DNA of 64,000 nt from Hyphomicrobiaceae bacterium (GTDB lineage: Bacteria > Pseudomonadota > Alphaproteobacteria > Rhizobiales > Methyloligellaceae), in assembly GCA_020637815.1 (NCBI GenBank), contig JACKJS010000001.1, positions 1,054,001-1,118,000 on the forward strand, read 5' to 3'. Below are positions 52,311 through 61,904 of the stretch, one piece after another (position 1 is the first letter of the stretch; each line of letters begins with the position of its first letter). The notes below the pieces were generated by a model. That model saw only the letters and a list, made by a program, of their open reading frames with translations. It was not told where the DNA came from and ran no database searches. Made by a program: the position numbers and the translations under genes.

Positions 52311-55214
52311 ATGGAACGTACCGTGACACCCCGGGAAACGGCTTACGACCCGTATGATTTTGCCAACCGCCGCCACATCGGACCTTCTCCAGAGGAGATC
52401 CAGGCGATGCTCGAGACGGTAGGCGCGGCAAGCCTCGATGCGCTCATAGACGAGACGGTGCCCAGTGACATTCGGCAGTCGAGGCCACTCGACTTGCCCA
52501 GTCCGCTGTCCGAGCGCGGCGCGCTCGATCGCTTACGCGAGACGGCCAACAAGAACCGCGTTCTCACCTCTCTCATCGGCCAGGGTTATCACGGAACGAT
52601 CATGCCGCCGGCGATCCAGCGCAATATCCTGGAGAACCCGGCGTGGTACACGGCTTACACGCCCTATCAGCCGGAGATCAGTCAGGGCCGGCTCGAGGCG
52701 CTACTGAACTTTCAAACTCTTGTCGCCGATCTGACGGCATTGGATATCGCCAATGCGTCGCTACTCGACGAAGCAACCGCCGCTGCCGAAGCCATGGCGC
52801 TCGCCCATCGTGTCACCAAGACAAAAGCGAATGCCTTCTTTGTCGACGCACAGTGCCTGCCGCAGACGATCGCCGTCCTGAAGACACGCGCCGAGCCTCT
52901 TGGCTGGGAGATTATCGTCGGCGATCCGTTCGTGGACCTGGAGCCTGACAAGGTCTTTGGCGCGATCTTTCAGTATCCCGGCGTGGAGGGCGCGTTTCAC
53001 GACTATTCAGGCGTGATCGCCGCATTGCACGAGAGCAAGGCATTCGCCGTCGTCGCGGCCGATCCTTTGGCGCTCGCGCTACTCAAGCCTCCTGGCGAGA
53101 TGGGCGCCGACGCCGCCGTCGGCACCATGCAGCGGTTCGGCATGCCGATGGGCTATGGCGGCCCGCATGCCGCCTATATTGCCGTCAAGGAGGCCCATAA
53201 GCGGGCGTTGCCCGGGCGCCTCGTGGGCGTCTCGATCGACGCGCGGGGAAACCGCGCCTACCGTTTGGCACTGCAAACGCGCGAGCAGCACATCAGGCGT
53301 CAGAACGCCACGTCGAACATTTGCACGGCGCAGGTCCTGCCGGCCGTCATCGCATCCATGTACGCTGTGTTCCATGGCCCCAGGGGATTGAGGGCGATCG
53401 CCGAGCGCGTGCACCGAAAGGCTGCCCGCTTGGCCGAAGGCCTTGAGAGCCTTGGGTTCAAGATTAGCCCCGGCGCCTTCTTCGACACCATCACGGTGGA
53501 CGTTGGACCGTATCAGGGCCTCGTCATGAAGAACGCCGTCGATAATGGGGTGAACTTGCGGAAAGTCGGAGCCGACCGCATCGGCATCACGGTCGACGAG
53601 CGAACACGGCCCGACACGCTCGAAGCCGTTTGGCGCGCATTCGGCGGCGACCAACTGGCCTATTCCGACGACTATCCCGATTCCCGCCTGCCCCGCACGC
53701 TGATCCGCCAATCCGCCTATCTTACCCATCCCGTCTTCCATATGAACCGGGCGGAAAGCGAGATGACGCGCTATATGCGCCGCCTCGCCGACCGCGACCT
53801 GGCGTTGGATCGCGCCATGATCCCCCTCGGCTCCTGCACCATGAAGCTCAACGCGACTGCCGAGATGCTGCCGATTACATGGCCGCAATTCGCCGAGATC
53901 CATCCGTTCGCACCGGCCGACCAAGCACTCGGCTATGCCGAGATGATCGAGGACCTCTCGGAGAAGCTGTGCGAGATCACCGGTTACGACGCGTTCTCGA
54001 TGCAGCCTAATTCCGGGGCCCAAGGCGAGTACGCGGGGCTGCTGACCATCCGCGCTTATCACAAGGCGCGCGGCGAGGGTCATCGCGATGTTTGCCTGAT
54101 TCCGGCTTCGGCCCACGGCACCAATCCTGCTTCGGCGACCATGTGCGGCTACAAGGTTGTGGTCGTCGGAACGGACGAAATCGGCGGCATCGATGTCGAC
54201 GATTTTCGTGCCAAGGCTGAGGAAAATGCCGCGAACCTCGCCGCGGCAATGATCACCTATCCCTCCACGCACGGCGTGTTCGAGGAAACCGTGCGCGCCG
54301 TTTGCGACATCACCCACGCGAACGGCGGGCAGGTCTATCTCGACGGCGCAAACATGAACGCCCTTGTCGGCCTCGCGCGGCCCGGCGAAATCGGGGCCGA
54401 TGTCGGGCACCTAAATCTGCACAAGACCTTCTGCATACCGCACGGCGGCGGCGGGCCAGGCATGGGACCGATCGGCGTGAGGGCACATATGATCCCGTTC
54501 CTGCCAGGCCACCCAGAAACCGGAGGCAACGCCATGACGGTCTCCGCCGCGCCCTATGGCTCGGCGTGCGTCCTGGCGATTTCTTGGAGCTATCTTCTGA
54601 TGATGGCCGGAGCCGGGCTGACCCAGGCCACACGCGTGGCGATTCTAAGCGCGAACTACATTGCCGCGCGTCTGTCCGCCGCCTACGACGTGCTCTATAC
54701 GGGCAGCAACGGACGCGTCGCACATGAATGCATTGTCGACACGCGTCCCCTCCACGCGAGCGCCGACGTGACGGTCGATGACGTTGCCAAGCGGCTCATC
54801 GACTGTGGCTTCCATCCACCGACAATGAGCTGGCCGGTTCCCGGCACGCTCATGATCGAACCGACCGAGTCGGAAACGAAGGAAGAGCTGGACCGGTTCT
54901 GCGACGCCATGCTGGCAATCCGCGAGGAAGCTCTGGCGATTGAACAAGGCCGGTACCATCGCACGAACAATCCGTTGAAGAACGCGCCGCACACCGTCGA
55001 GGACCTCATCGGCGAATGGGAAAGACCCTATTCCCGAGAATGCGCTTGCTTTCCTGCCGGCGCTTTTCGCGTCGATAAATATTGGCCTCCCGTCAATCGG
55101 GTGGACAATGTCCATGGAGACCGCCACCTCGTTTGTTCGTGCCCGCCGATAGAGTCCTACGTCAAGGCCGAACCAACGAAAACGAAAGAGACCGCACGAG
55201 TCTCGAACGATTGA
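52311..55214 (+). CDS. gcvP: glycine dehydrogenase (decarboxylating), P protein
   Basis: 967 aa, the full-length fused form. The YDFANRRHIGPSPEEIQAML start, the GYHGTIMPPAIQRNI segment, LGSCTMKLNATAEM and the PLP lysine in HLNLHKTFCIPHGGGGPG are all seen. It decarboxylates glycine and loads the lipoyl arm of GcvH. Begins immediately after gcvH. In a methylotroph, this system interconverts glycine and C1-folate. Confidence 0.96.
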   Translation: MERTVTPRETAYDPYDFANRRHIGPSPEEIQAMLETVGAASLDALIDETVPSDIRQSRPLDLPSPLSERGALDRLRETANKNRVLTSLIGQGYHGTIMPPAIQRNILENPAWYTAYTPYQPEISQGRLEALLNFQTLVADLTALDIANASLLDEATAAAEAMALAHRVTKTKANAFFVDAQCLPQTIAVLKTRAEPLGWEIIVGDPFVDLEPDKVFGAIFQYPGVEGAFHDYSGVIAALHESKAFAVVAADPLALALLKPPGEMGADAAVGTMQRFGMPMGYGGPHAAYIAVKEAHKRALPGRLVGVSIDARGNRAYRLALQTREQHIRRQNATSNICTAQVLPAVIASMYAVFHGPRGLRAIAERVHRKAARLAEGLESLGFKISPGAFFDTITVDVGPYQGLVMKNAVDNGVNLRKVGADRIGITVDERTRPDTLEAVWRAFGGDQLAYSDDYPDSRLPRTLIRQSAYLTHPVFHMNRAESEMTRYMRRLADRDLALDRAMIPLGSCTMKLNATAEMLPITWPQFAEIHPFAPADQALGYAEMIEDLSEKLCEITGYDAFSMQPNSGAQGEYAGLLTIRAYHKARGEGHRDVCLIPASAHGTNPASATMCGYKVVVVGTDEIGGIDVDDFRAKAEENAANLAAAMITYPSTHGVFEETVRAVCDITHANGGQVYLDGANMNALVGLARPGEIGADVGHLNLHKTFCIPHGGGGPGMGPIGVRAHMIPFLPGHPETGGNAMTVSAAPYGSACVLAISWSYLLMMAGAGLTQATRVAILSANYIAARLSAAYDVLYTGSNGRVAHECIVDTRPLHASADVTVDDVAKRLIDCGFHPPTMSWPVPGTLMIEPTESETKEELDRFCDAMLAIREEALAIEQGRYHRTNNPLKNAPHTVEDLIGEWERPYSRECACFPAGAFRVDKYWPPVNRVDNVHGDRHLVCSCPPIESYVKAEPTKTKETARVSND

Positions 55215-55323
55215 CGCCGATTCGTACCAGCCGGTCGACGCGGCTCCGGCTATCGTTCCCCGTGCCGGATTCCATAGGCAGTCCGGCGGAGCGTCGCATC
55301 CTTACGAGAGTTGCAAACGCAAC

Positions 55324-55351
55324 AAGGCCCGAGGCTTCCGCCCCGGGCCTT
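55324..55351 (+). terminator. terminator-like hairpin after gcvP
   Basis: AAGGCCC (55324-55330) pairs with GGGCCTT (55345-55351), a GC-rich stem followed by TCCGTTTC, in the 169-bp gap between gcvP and the convergent phasin gene. It may terminate both transcripts. Confidence 0.6.
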
Positions 55352-55383
55352 CCGTTTCAAACGTCACCTGCTCTGAAGTGCTC

Positions 55384-55704
55384 TTAGCGCACGTGCGTCC
55401 TGAACGCGCTCTGCATCAGACCGGCATACATCTCGCCAAGTTTCGTCAGCTCGGCAATGTGAGCCTCGTAGGCCTTCTTGACGTATTTCGACTGAATTTC
55501 GACAGCTTGTTCGACCGACTTCGCGCCGATGAGCTGCTCAAACGCGTTGGTCGAATCCTCGAACGCCTTCTTGGAATAATCGGTCCACTCGGCGGCAATG
55601 GCCTGGAAGCCCTTGTTCACCTCACCAAAGGACCCAACAACGGTATCGAATCCGTTTTTGCCGAATTTTTGAAAGTCATCGCCAATCTTGAATTGCTCAA
55701 TCAT
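55384..55704 (-). CDS. phasin family protein
   Basis: 106 aa from the ATG at 55704, preceded by a strong GGAGGAGAGG ribosome site. The helical, amphipathic sequence with FEQLIGAKSVEQAVEIQSKY is a phasin (PHB granule-associated protein 2) motif. It coats polyhydroxybutyrate granules, so the cell probably stores PHB. It stands alone, convergent with gcvP. Confidence 0.85.
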   Translation of the reverse strand: MIEQFKIGDDFQKFGKNGFDTVVGSFGEVNKGFQAIAAEWTDYSKKAFEDSTNAFEQLIGAKSVEQAVEIQSKYVKKAYEAHIAELTKLGEMYAGLMQSAFRTHVR

Positions 55705-56096
55705 TTTGTACCTCTCCTCCCGCAGTGCACGTCGCGGTCTGCGTTGATCAAGTCCGGGATATGGTGCGCTGCACAATAAAATACAAGACTGCTTTGCCGA
55801 GCGGCCCGACATTTGTCGGACATATAAAATGCCCTTAAGCATCAAAATGTTGACGATGCACTGATTGGCCCTGCCGGTTTCCTCTGGAATTCCAGGCCCC
55901 GCCCCTGGCGATGCAAGCGCAAGGCCGCCGCGCCGCCTGTACAAAGTCCCAAACGCACCGCTTTGGTACCATTGATTGCGTGCGACGTGGTTCTATGTGG
56001 CTGCTGGAATACCGGCATAGACTGGTACCAGGAGCATGCTAACCCCATGGGACTTGCTCCAATATGTCTGCGGCCGTGCATCCGGGGGGAACAGCA
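55705..56096. other. 392-bp divergent region, phasin / MocR
   Basis: No gene supported. It carries AT-rich promoter-like DNA near the phasin gene (about 55780-55850). Two copies of TGGTACCA lie nearer to the MocR gene. Confidence 0.5.
55964..56030. promoter_or_regulatory. repeated TGGTACCA elements upstream of mocR-ccm
   Basis: Two identical 8-bp palindromes TGGTACCA at 55964-55971 and 56023-56030, with a related TGGAATACC between them (about 56004). MocR/GabR/TauR proteins bind short repeated boxes near their own promoter, so these are candidate operators. Confidence 0.4.
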
Positions 56097-57635
56097 ATGC
56101 CGTTGCCAATTGCTGTAAGCGAGACGGCGAAATCCACGCTTCAGAATCAAGTTTTCGAACAGATCCGGTTGATGATCGTGAAGGGCCAGCTGAAGGCCGG
56201 CGATCCTCTGCCTGGAACGCGCGAGCTCAGCATGCAAATGGGCATTTCGCGCAACACTGCCCTGCTGGCTTATGAGCGCCTCATCTCCGAGGGCTACATC
56301 TATACCAAGCCCCAGGTCGGCACGTTCGTATCCGAAATGCTCTACGAAAAGGTCGTTAGCGCATCGGCGAACGGCGACGTCGAAACGCCCGCGGCAAATG
56401 GTACGGTTTCCGACCCGCCTCCCCCCGCGAGATCGCGTCAATTTCTGCAAACTCACTCTTTGCGAAATCCGCATACGGATCGCCTCACGGCCGATTTCTG
56501 GATCGGCCGGCCGGATCCAGCGTCCTTTCCCGTGAAGGTTTGGTCCCGGCATATCTGGCGACAGCTACAACGGTCGCACGCCTCACTGACCGAGTACAAC
56601 GACCCCCAAGGTCTCGAAAAGCTCCGAGTCGCGATCTCGGATCACCTCGGGCCAGCCCGCGGCATTGTCGTCGACGCCGACCAGATCGTTATCGTCTCCG
56701 GTTGTCAGGACGGGTTTAATCTTGTCGCCCGGCTGCTCGTCGAGACGGGCACACCACTCGTCATCGAAAACCCCTGCTATCAGGGCGCGGCCTATGTGTT
56801 CGAGAGCTTTGGCGCGGTGCCTCACCCCGTACCCGTCGACGAGTGCGGACTTGACGTATCTCAGCTACCGGACGTTTCCAGGGCGGTCGCCTACCTCACG
56901 CCGTCACATCAATATCCCATGGGCGCAACGCTTAGCCTTCCGCGCAGACTGGAGCTCCTTGCGTGGGCCGACACATGCGACGCCTACATCGTGGAAGACG
57001 ACTACGATAGCGATTTCCGCTTCAACGGGGCCCCGCTGACGGCCGTCAAGGGTCTCGATCGTAGTGACCGCGTTATCTACACGGGCACTTTCTCCAAGTG
57101 CATGGGGCCTGGTTTGCGGCTCGGATATGTGGTTCTGCCAAAGACCTTGGTGGAACCGGCACGCCGCCTCAAGGCTCTAATGAACAATGGCCAAAGCTGG
57201 CTGGAGCAGTCCGTCATGGCGGACTTCATGCTCGACGGCGGCTTTCGGCGGCACCTGCGGCGCATGCGGCGCACCTATTTGGCGCGGCGCGATGCTCTCC
57301 TGGCGGCACTCGAAACGAACTTCGGCAAGTGCCACGTGCGGGGAGCCGACGCGGGAATGCATCTCATTTGGCGCATACCGCCCGGGTTCCCGGAGGCCGA
57401 GGAAATTGAGAAGCGTGCATTGAGAGATGGCGTCGGCGTTTACGCAATGTCGACGGGAGCGGCGCGCCAGTTCGGCTCCCTCGAGGAAAGCCGGAGATAT
57501 CTCGTCCTCGGCTATGCCGCAATGACACCCAAGCAAATCGACAACGGAATTTCCCGGTTGGCCAAGACCCTGTCGCGAGAACCCTGCCGATCCGCCGCGG
57601 CTGAAACCGGAGTGCAGCAGAGGACGTCGCCATGA
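56097..57635 (+). CDS. MocR-type regulator (GntR HTH plus aminotransferase domain)
   Basis: 512 aa from the ATG at 56097 (GGGGGGA upstream). A GntR winged helix (TLQNQVFEQIRLMIVKGQLK, then TRELSMQMGISRNTALLAYE) is linked to a fold-I aminotransferase domain with NPCYQGA, EDDYDSDF and the PLP lysine in TGTFSKCMGPG (Lys334). Such proteins sense amino acids, GABA, taurine or pyridoxal phosphate through PLP. It overlaps ccmF by 4 bp, an uncommon partner for a MocR protein. Ligand unknown. Confidence 0.88.
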   Translation: MPLPIAVSETAKSTLQNQVFEQIRLMIVKGQLKAGDPLPGTRELSMQMGISRNTALLAYERLISEGYIYTKPQVGTFVSEMLYEKVVSASANGDVETPAANGTVSDPPPPARSRQFLQTHSLRNPHTDRLTADFWIGRPDPASFPVKVWSRHIWRQLQRSHASLTEYNDPQGLEKLRVAISDHLGPARGIVVDADQIVIVSGCQDGFNLVARLLVETGTPLVIENPCYQGAAYVFESFGAVPHPVPVDECGLDVSQLPDVSRAVAYLTPSHQYPMGATLSLPRRLELLAWADTCDAYIVEDDYDSDFRFNGAPLTAVKGLDRSDRVIYTGTFSKCMGPGLRLGYVVLPKTLVEPARRLKALMNNGQSWLEQSVMADFMLDGGFRRHLRRMRRTYLARRDALLAALETNFGKCHVRGADAGMHLIWRIPPGFPEAEEIEKRALRDGVGVYAMSTGAARQFGSLEESRRYLVLGYAAMTPKQIDNGISRLAKTLSREPCRSAAAETGVQQRTSP

Positions 57636-59632
57636 GTGGATCATTCATAGAGCTTGGGATGGTTGCGACGGCCTTGTCGCTCGTCCTCGCGATTGTCTGT
57701 ATCGCCGCTTCAATCTATGGCGCGTCCACGCAGCAGCCTGTCTTCAATCAAGTTGCCCGCCAGGCGCTGATCGCGAACTTCGTTCTCGTTACGCTGAGTG
57801 GTTTCACAGTCGTTTGGTCCTTTGTCCAAAACGACTTTTCCGTCGCGTACGTGGCTGAAAACTCGAACACTCGCCTCCCGCTGATCTATCGCCTTACGGC
57901 CCTGTGGGGCGCGCATGAGGGTTCGCTACTGCTGTGGCTTTGGTTTCTTACGCTCTATTCCGCCCTAGTCGTTCTCATTCACTGGAAAACCCATCCGCGC
58001 TCGATGCCCTACGTCATGGCAACCTTGGCGGCCGTGCAAGTTGGTTTCCAGGTGCTGATCCTCTTTCTTTCCAGTCCCTTCACCGAGCTCATTCCCGCGC
58101 CGGCGGAAGGCCGTGAACTCAATCCGCTGTTGCAAGATCCAGGTCTGATCATTCACCCGCCGATGCTCTATCTCGGATATGTCGGCTTCGTGGTTCCGTT
58201 TGCCTTTGCCGTCGCCGCGCTCATTCGGGGAAATGCAGGCGCCGAATGGGTGGTGGCAACGCGCCGGTGGACCTTGTTCGCCTGGCTGGCCCTAACGAGC
58301 GGCATCATGCTTGGGGGCTACTGGGCCTATTACGAGCTTGGATGGGGCGGCTACTGGGCTTGGGATCCCGTCGAAAACGCCTCACTCATGCCTTGGCTTA
58401 CTGGAACCGCGCTGCTGCACTCCATCATGGCTCAGGAGAACAGGAATCTGTTCCGGAGCTGGAACGCGTTCCTGGCCATCACGACATTCGCGTTGTCTCT
58501 CCTGGGAACCTTCCTCGTACGCTCGGGCGTGCTGACCTCGGTTCACGCGTTCGCCGTCGATCCTACCCGTGGAACCTATCTCCTCGCCTTTCTCGGCATC
58601 GTGACACTCGGCGGTTTCGGCCTTCTCATTTACAGGGCAGACACATTGCGCTCGAATGCGAGGCTCGATGGCTCGCTCTCACGAGAGAGCACGCTCCTCT
58701 TCAACAATTTGTTCCTTGTTGTCGCTGCCGCGACCGTTTTTTTGGGAACGCTCTATCCACTGGTCGTCGAGGTCATGGCCGACGAGCGGATCACGGTGGC
58801 GGCTCCGTACTTCAACAAGACCGTCCTTCCAATCATGGTCGCGGTCGTGTGGCTCATGGCGATCGGTCCCGTCGTCCCTTGGAGAAAATCCAACCTGACG
58901 CGACTGCGCAAACTCATGGCCGGCCCCCTCTGCGCGGCCCTTGTCTGCCTCCTGATCGGCTGGTTCTTTGGAGTCCGCGCGTTGCTTCCACTCCTCGCGC
59001 TCGCGGGTATCGGATGCGTCCTGGCAAGTATCGCTTTGGACACTTGGCGGTCCACAAAGGCCCGCATCGATATCTCCGGGAAGACCTGGTTCGCGGGGTT
59101 GATCGCCACGGCTTTGTGGAACCGGCGCCGCTACGGCGGCTTCATCGTCCACCTAGGCGTGACCATCGTCGTTTTCGGCATTCTCGCGTCCGGGCTCTTC
59201 CAGGAAACGAAAACCGTCGCGGTGGCGCCCGGAGAGCAGTTCAAGATCGGCGCCTACACATTGACGTTTGACGGTCTGGAACAAGTTCAAGGACCCAACT
59301 GGACCGCGCTTCAAGCCAATGTGCGCGTTTTTGCCGGACCGGACGATGTCGGGCTCATGCAGCCTCAGCGTAGAACCTACCCAAGAGGCGGGATGACGAC
59401 GACGGAATCGGCGATCCGATCGACCTTCTCAGGCGATCTCTATCTTGTTGTCGGCGAAGAACTCGGCGGAGGGCGGGCTTCGCTTCGCGCCTATTTCATC
59501 CCGCTCGTCGGATGGATTTGGGCGGGCTGGCTCGTGATGATCATCGGCTCGCTGTTCGCCCTCTCGCAGGCTCGCACCTATGCCGCGCCTGCACGAAGCG
59601 CGCCCGATGTAACGGAGGCGGCCAATCCATGA
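57632..59632 (+). CDS. ccmF: cytochrome c-type biogenesis protein CcmF
   Basis: 666 aa with about fifteen helices. The haem-handling WWD domain WGGYWAWDPVENASLMPW, with flanking histidines, and the LWGAHEGSLLLWLWFL motif identify CcmF, the haem lyase core that attaches haem from CcmE to apocytochromes c. It overlaps both the MocR gene and ccmG by 4 bp. The N-terminal FIELGMVATALSLVLAIVCI is the first helix. Confidence 0.95.
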   Translation: MSGSFIELGMVATALSLVLAIVCIAASIYGASTQQPVFNQVARQALIANFVLVTLSGFTVVWSFVQNDFSVAYVAENSNTRLPLIYRLTALWGAHEGSLLLWLWFLTLYSALVVLIHWKTHPRSMPYVMATLAAVQVGFQVLILFLSSPFTELIPAPAEGRELNPLLQDPGLIIHPPMLYLGYVGFVVPFAFAVAALIRGNAGAEWVVATRRWTLFAWLALTSGIMLGGYWAYYELGWGGYWAWDPVENASLMPWLTGTALLHSIMAQENRNLFRSWNAFLAITTFALSLLGTFLVRSGVLTSVHAFAVDPTRGTYLLAFLGIVTLGGFGLLIYRADTLRSNARLDGSLSRESTLLFNNLFLVVAAATVFLGTLYPLVVEVMADERITVAAPYFNKTVLPIMVAVVWLMAIGPVVPWRKSNLTRLRKLMAGPLCAALVCLLIGWFFGVRALLPLLALAGIGCVLASIALDTWRSTKARIDISGKTWFAGLIATALWNRRRYGGFIVHLGVTIVVFGILASGLFQETKTVAVAPGEQFKIGAYTLTFDGLEQVQGPNWTALQANVRVFAGPDDVGLMQPQRRTYPRGGMTTTESAIRSTFSGDLYLVVGEELGGGRASLRAYFIPLVGWIWAGWLVMIIGSLFALSQARTYAAPARSAPDVTEAANP

Positions 59633-60207
59633 CGAACGTCAACGAGGCGCCCGCGAAATCCGCACAACACGGCCGGTCCTGGTGGTGGAAGGCCACGCTA
59701 CTCGGCGTTCTTGTCGGTCTGCTCGTCCTATTTGCCTATGGGCTGAAACGTGATCCGTCGTTCATGCCGTCGGCCCTTGTCGGGCGCACACTTCCAACTT
59801 TCGAACTCGCAAGTTTGGACGGCGACGGGACCATTCGCACAGCCGATATCGTCGGAAAGCCTCACGTCATCAATTTTTGGGCGTCCTGGTGCAGCGCGTG
59901 CCGCGCGGAGCACAAAGTGCTCGTGGAGCTCGGTCAAATTCTCGGCCGTGACGACAAGATCCGGATCATCGGGATCAACTATCAGGATCGGCAAGCGGAT
60001 GCCGAACGGTTCCTAAAGGAATTCGGCGCTTTCCCCTATCCATCCGCTCTCGATCCGAATGCGCGTACGGGTGTCGATTTCGGTGTCTTCGGTCTGCCTG
60101 AAACATTCTTTGTCGACGCGAACGGCACCGTTAGGGCCCGCCACATCGGGCCACTGACGATACCCGATGCGGAAAAATATATCCGGCTCTTGGAGAACAC
60201 CCAATGA
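59629..60207 (+). CDS. ccmG: thiol:disulfide interchange protein CcmG/DsbE
   Basis: 192 aa from the ATG at 59629. One membrane anchor (LLGVLVGLLVLFAYGL) and a periplasmic thioredoxin domain with the active site WASWCSACRAEH (Cys88, Cys91) are followed by the cis-Pro segment GLPETFFVDANG. The CSAC site departs from the common CPTC/CEPC. It reduces the cysteines of apocytochrome c before haem attachment. Confidence 0.92.
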   Translation: MTNVNEAPAKSAQHGRSWWWKATLLGVLVGLLVLFAYGLKRDPSFMPSALVGRTLPTFELASLDGDGTIRTADIVGKPHVINFWASWCSACRAEHKVLVELGQILGRDDKIRIIGINYQDRQADAERFLKEFGAFPYPSALDPNARTGVDFGVFGLPETFFVDANGTVRARHIGPLTIPDAEKYIRLLENTQ

Positions 60208-60668
60208 TCAGGGCATTCGCGACCTCGTTTGCCGTTTGGATGCTGACAGCGTCGATGATGTGCGCCGCGCTGGCGGAGTTTAAGCTCGAGGATCCCATTG
60301 AGCCGCGAGTCAAGACGATCGCGCAGCAATTGCGCTGCCCAGTGTGCCAAGGCGAAACCGTCTACGACTCTCACTCGGCGGTTGCTACCCAGTTGAAAAA
60401 TCTAATCCGGGAACAGGTCGCCGCCGGTCGAACCGATGAAGAAATTCGCGCTTTCTTCGTCTCACGCTATGGCGATTTTATCCTCATGGAACCGCATGCG
60501 CGGGGCGCGAACCTTCTGATCTGGGCTTTTCCGGCGTCCGCGTTGCTGTTGGGCGCACTCGCCCTGCTCTTACTGCTGCGCCGGCGGCGCGCGCATCCCA
60601 CAATCACGACGGCAAAGGTCTCGGACACCAATGATCTCTTGCGTCGTATCGAGCGACTGGAGCTATGA
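60204..60668 (+). CDS. ccmH: cytochrome c-type biogenesis protein CcmH
   Basis: 154 aa. A signal/anchor, the thiol motif LRCPVCQGE (Cys45, Cys48), the EEIRAFFVSRYGDFILMEP conserved block and a C-terminal membrane helix are typical. With CcmF it prepares CXXCH motifs for haem ligation. It overlaps ccmG and ccmI by 4 bp each. Confidence 0.94.
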   Translation: MIRAFATSFAVWMLTASMMCAALAEFKLEDPIEPRVKTIAQQLRCPVCQGETVYDSHSAVATQLKNLIREQVAAGRTDEEIRAFFVSRYGDFILMEPHARGANLLIWAFPASALLLGALALLLLLRRRRAHPTITTAKVSDTNDLLRRIERLEL

Positions 60669-61675
60669 CGATGCTTCTGGCGATAGTTGTGATGTGCGCC
60701 TTGTTCGCTGCCTGGACCGTGTATCCGTTGTTGACGGGCCGCGCCAACCATCGGAGCGACGGCGGTCTCGAAGGCAATTCGAAGGCGGCGGAATGGAAGC
60801 AAGAAAAGGACCGCCTCGTCGGCGAGATGGTGGCGCTCGACATTGCATTGTCCGAAAACCGGATCGATGTGTACGACCACAATGAACAGAGGAACAGACT
60901 CATGTCGGAAGCAGAAGACGCAGCAGCCCGGCTCAGCAAGTCGCGCACAGTCGAAAGCAACACGCCACCGGCGCGGAATTATCCACGTTTGGGACTTGCA
61001 GTGGCGCTCGCCGTCATCGTCAGCGCCTCGTCACTTGCACTGCTGCTCAACCGGAACGATGTGCGGTCCGACTCGAACCCACATGCGGATGGACGCATCC
61101 CCCTGCCAAGTACAATGGCGGGGACGCCCCAAGCGAGTCCTCCGCCGGCATCGCAAGGCAACGGAGGGCCCATGATCGGGCCTGACGGCACACCCGACGT
61201 CGGCGCCATGGTCGCAAGACTTGAAAGCCGCGTAAACGCGGGCGATCCGAGCATCAACGACGTGATCATGCTGGCCCGCAGCTATCGCGTCCTCAACCGC
61301 GAAGACGAGTCCGTCGCGCTTTACCGCAAAGCCCAAACGATGGCACCTGACGATCCCGCGATAAGGCTGGTCCTTGCGTCGGCTCTGATCCGGTCCGAAA
61401 AGGACGCCTATCTCGATGAGGGGGAGAAGATCGTCGACGACTTGCTCGCAAGCGATCCGAAGAAGCCGGAGGCGCTCTGGCTCAAGAGCCTCGGGCTCGT
61501 CAGACGTCACGAGATCGATGCGGCCCGGAAGACTCTGACGCAGCTCTCCGCGCTGGTGGCGGAGGACTCCAAAGCCAAGATAGCCGTCACAGGTCTCCTG
61601 CGCGAACTCGATACGGCTTCCGCAGGGAGCACCAACTCAGACGCCAATTCCGCAAAGCCCGCTCCCAACGAGTAG
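60665..61675 (+). CDS. ccmI: cytochrome c-type biogenesis protein CcmI (TPR)
   Basis: 336 aa. An N-terminal membrane segment (MLLAIVVMCALFAAWTVYPL), the EKDRLVGEMVALDIALSENR coiled-coil stretch and a second helix (LGLAVALAVIVSASSLALLL) form the CcmI-1 part. A periplasmic TPR region from about residue 180 (VNAGDPSINDVIMLARSYR) is the CcmI-2 part, which holds apocytochromes c. A Pro/Ser-rich linker lies between. Confidence 0.88.
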   Translation: MTMLLAIVVMCALFAAWTVYPLLTGRANHRSDGGLEGNSKAAEWKQEKDRLVGEMVALDIALSENRIDVYDHNEQRNRLMSEAEDAAARLSKSRTVESNTPPARNYPRLGLAVALAVIVSASSLALLLNRNDVRSDSNPHADGRIPLPSTMAGTPQASPPPASQGNGGPMIGPDGTPDVGAMVARLESRVNAGDPSINDVIMLARSYRVLNREDESVALYRKAQTMAPDDPAIRLVLASALIRSEKDAYLDEGEKIVDDLLASDPKKPEALWLKSLGLVRRHEIDAARKTLTQLSALVAEDSKAKIAVTGLLRELDTASAGSTNSDANSAKPAPNE

Positions 61676-61709
61676 TGCCGAGCGCAACCGCGATGAACCC
61701 AACGGTGAC

Positions 61710-61904
61710 GTGCAGGACAGCATGTGGACCATATCGCACGAGAGGATCACGACTCCGAACACGCGAGGCACGGTCATTTGGAACCATCCCGGTGTGGCGT
61801 GTCCTGAGGATTCTGAAGTCTGCCGCCGGCAAGCGACCGAGAACGGATGGGTTCGCGCTGCCGTACATTTCGCTCTCAGGCCAGAGCTGAAAATGACGCC
61901 ATGA
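61710..61904 (+). CDS. small hypothetical protein coupled to ccmE
   Basis: 64 aa, or 60 from an ATG at 61722. Sequence features: TVIWNHPGVACPEDSEVC with two cysteines. It ends in an ATGA overlap with ccmE, the same style of overlap as the other ccm genes, which is the main reason to accept it. No family recognised; it may be non-coding. Confidence 0.35.
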   Translation: MQDSMWTISHERITTPNTRGTVIWNHPGVACPEDSEVCRRQATENGWVRAAVHFALRPELKMTP

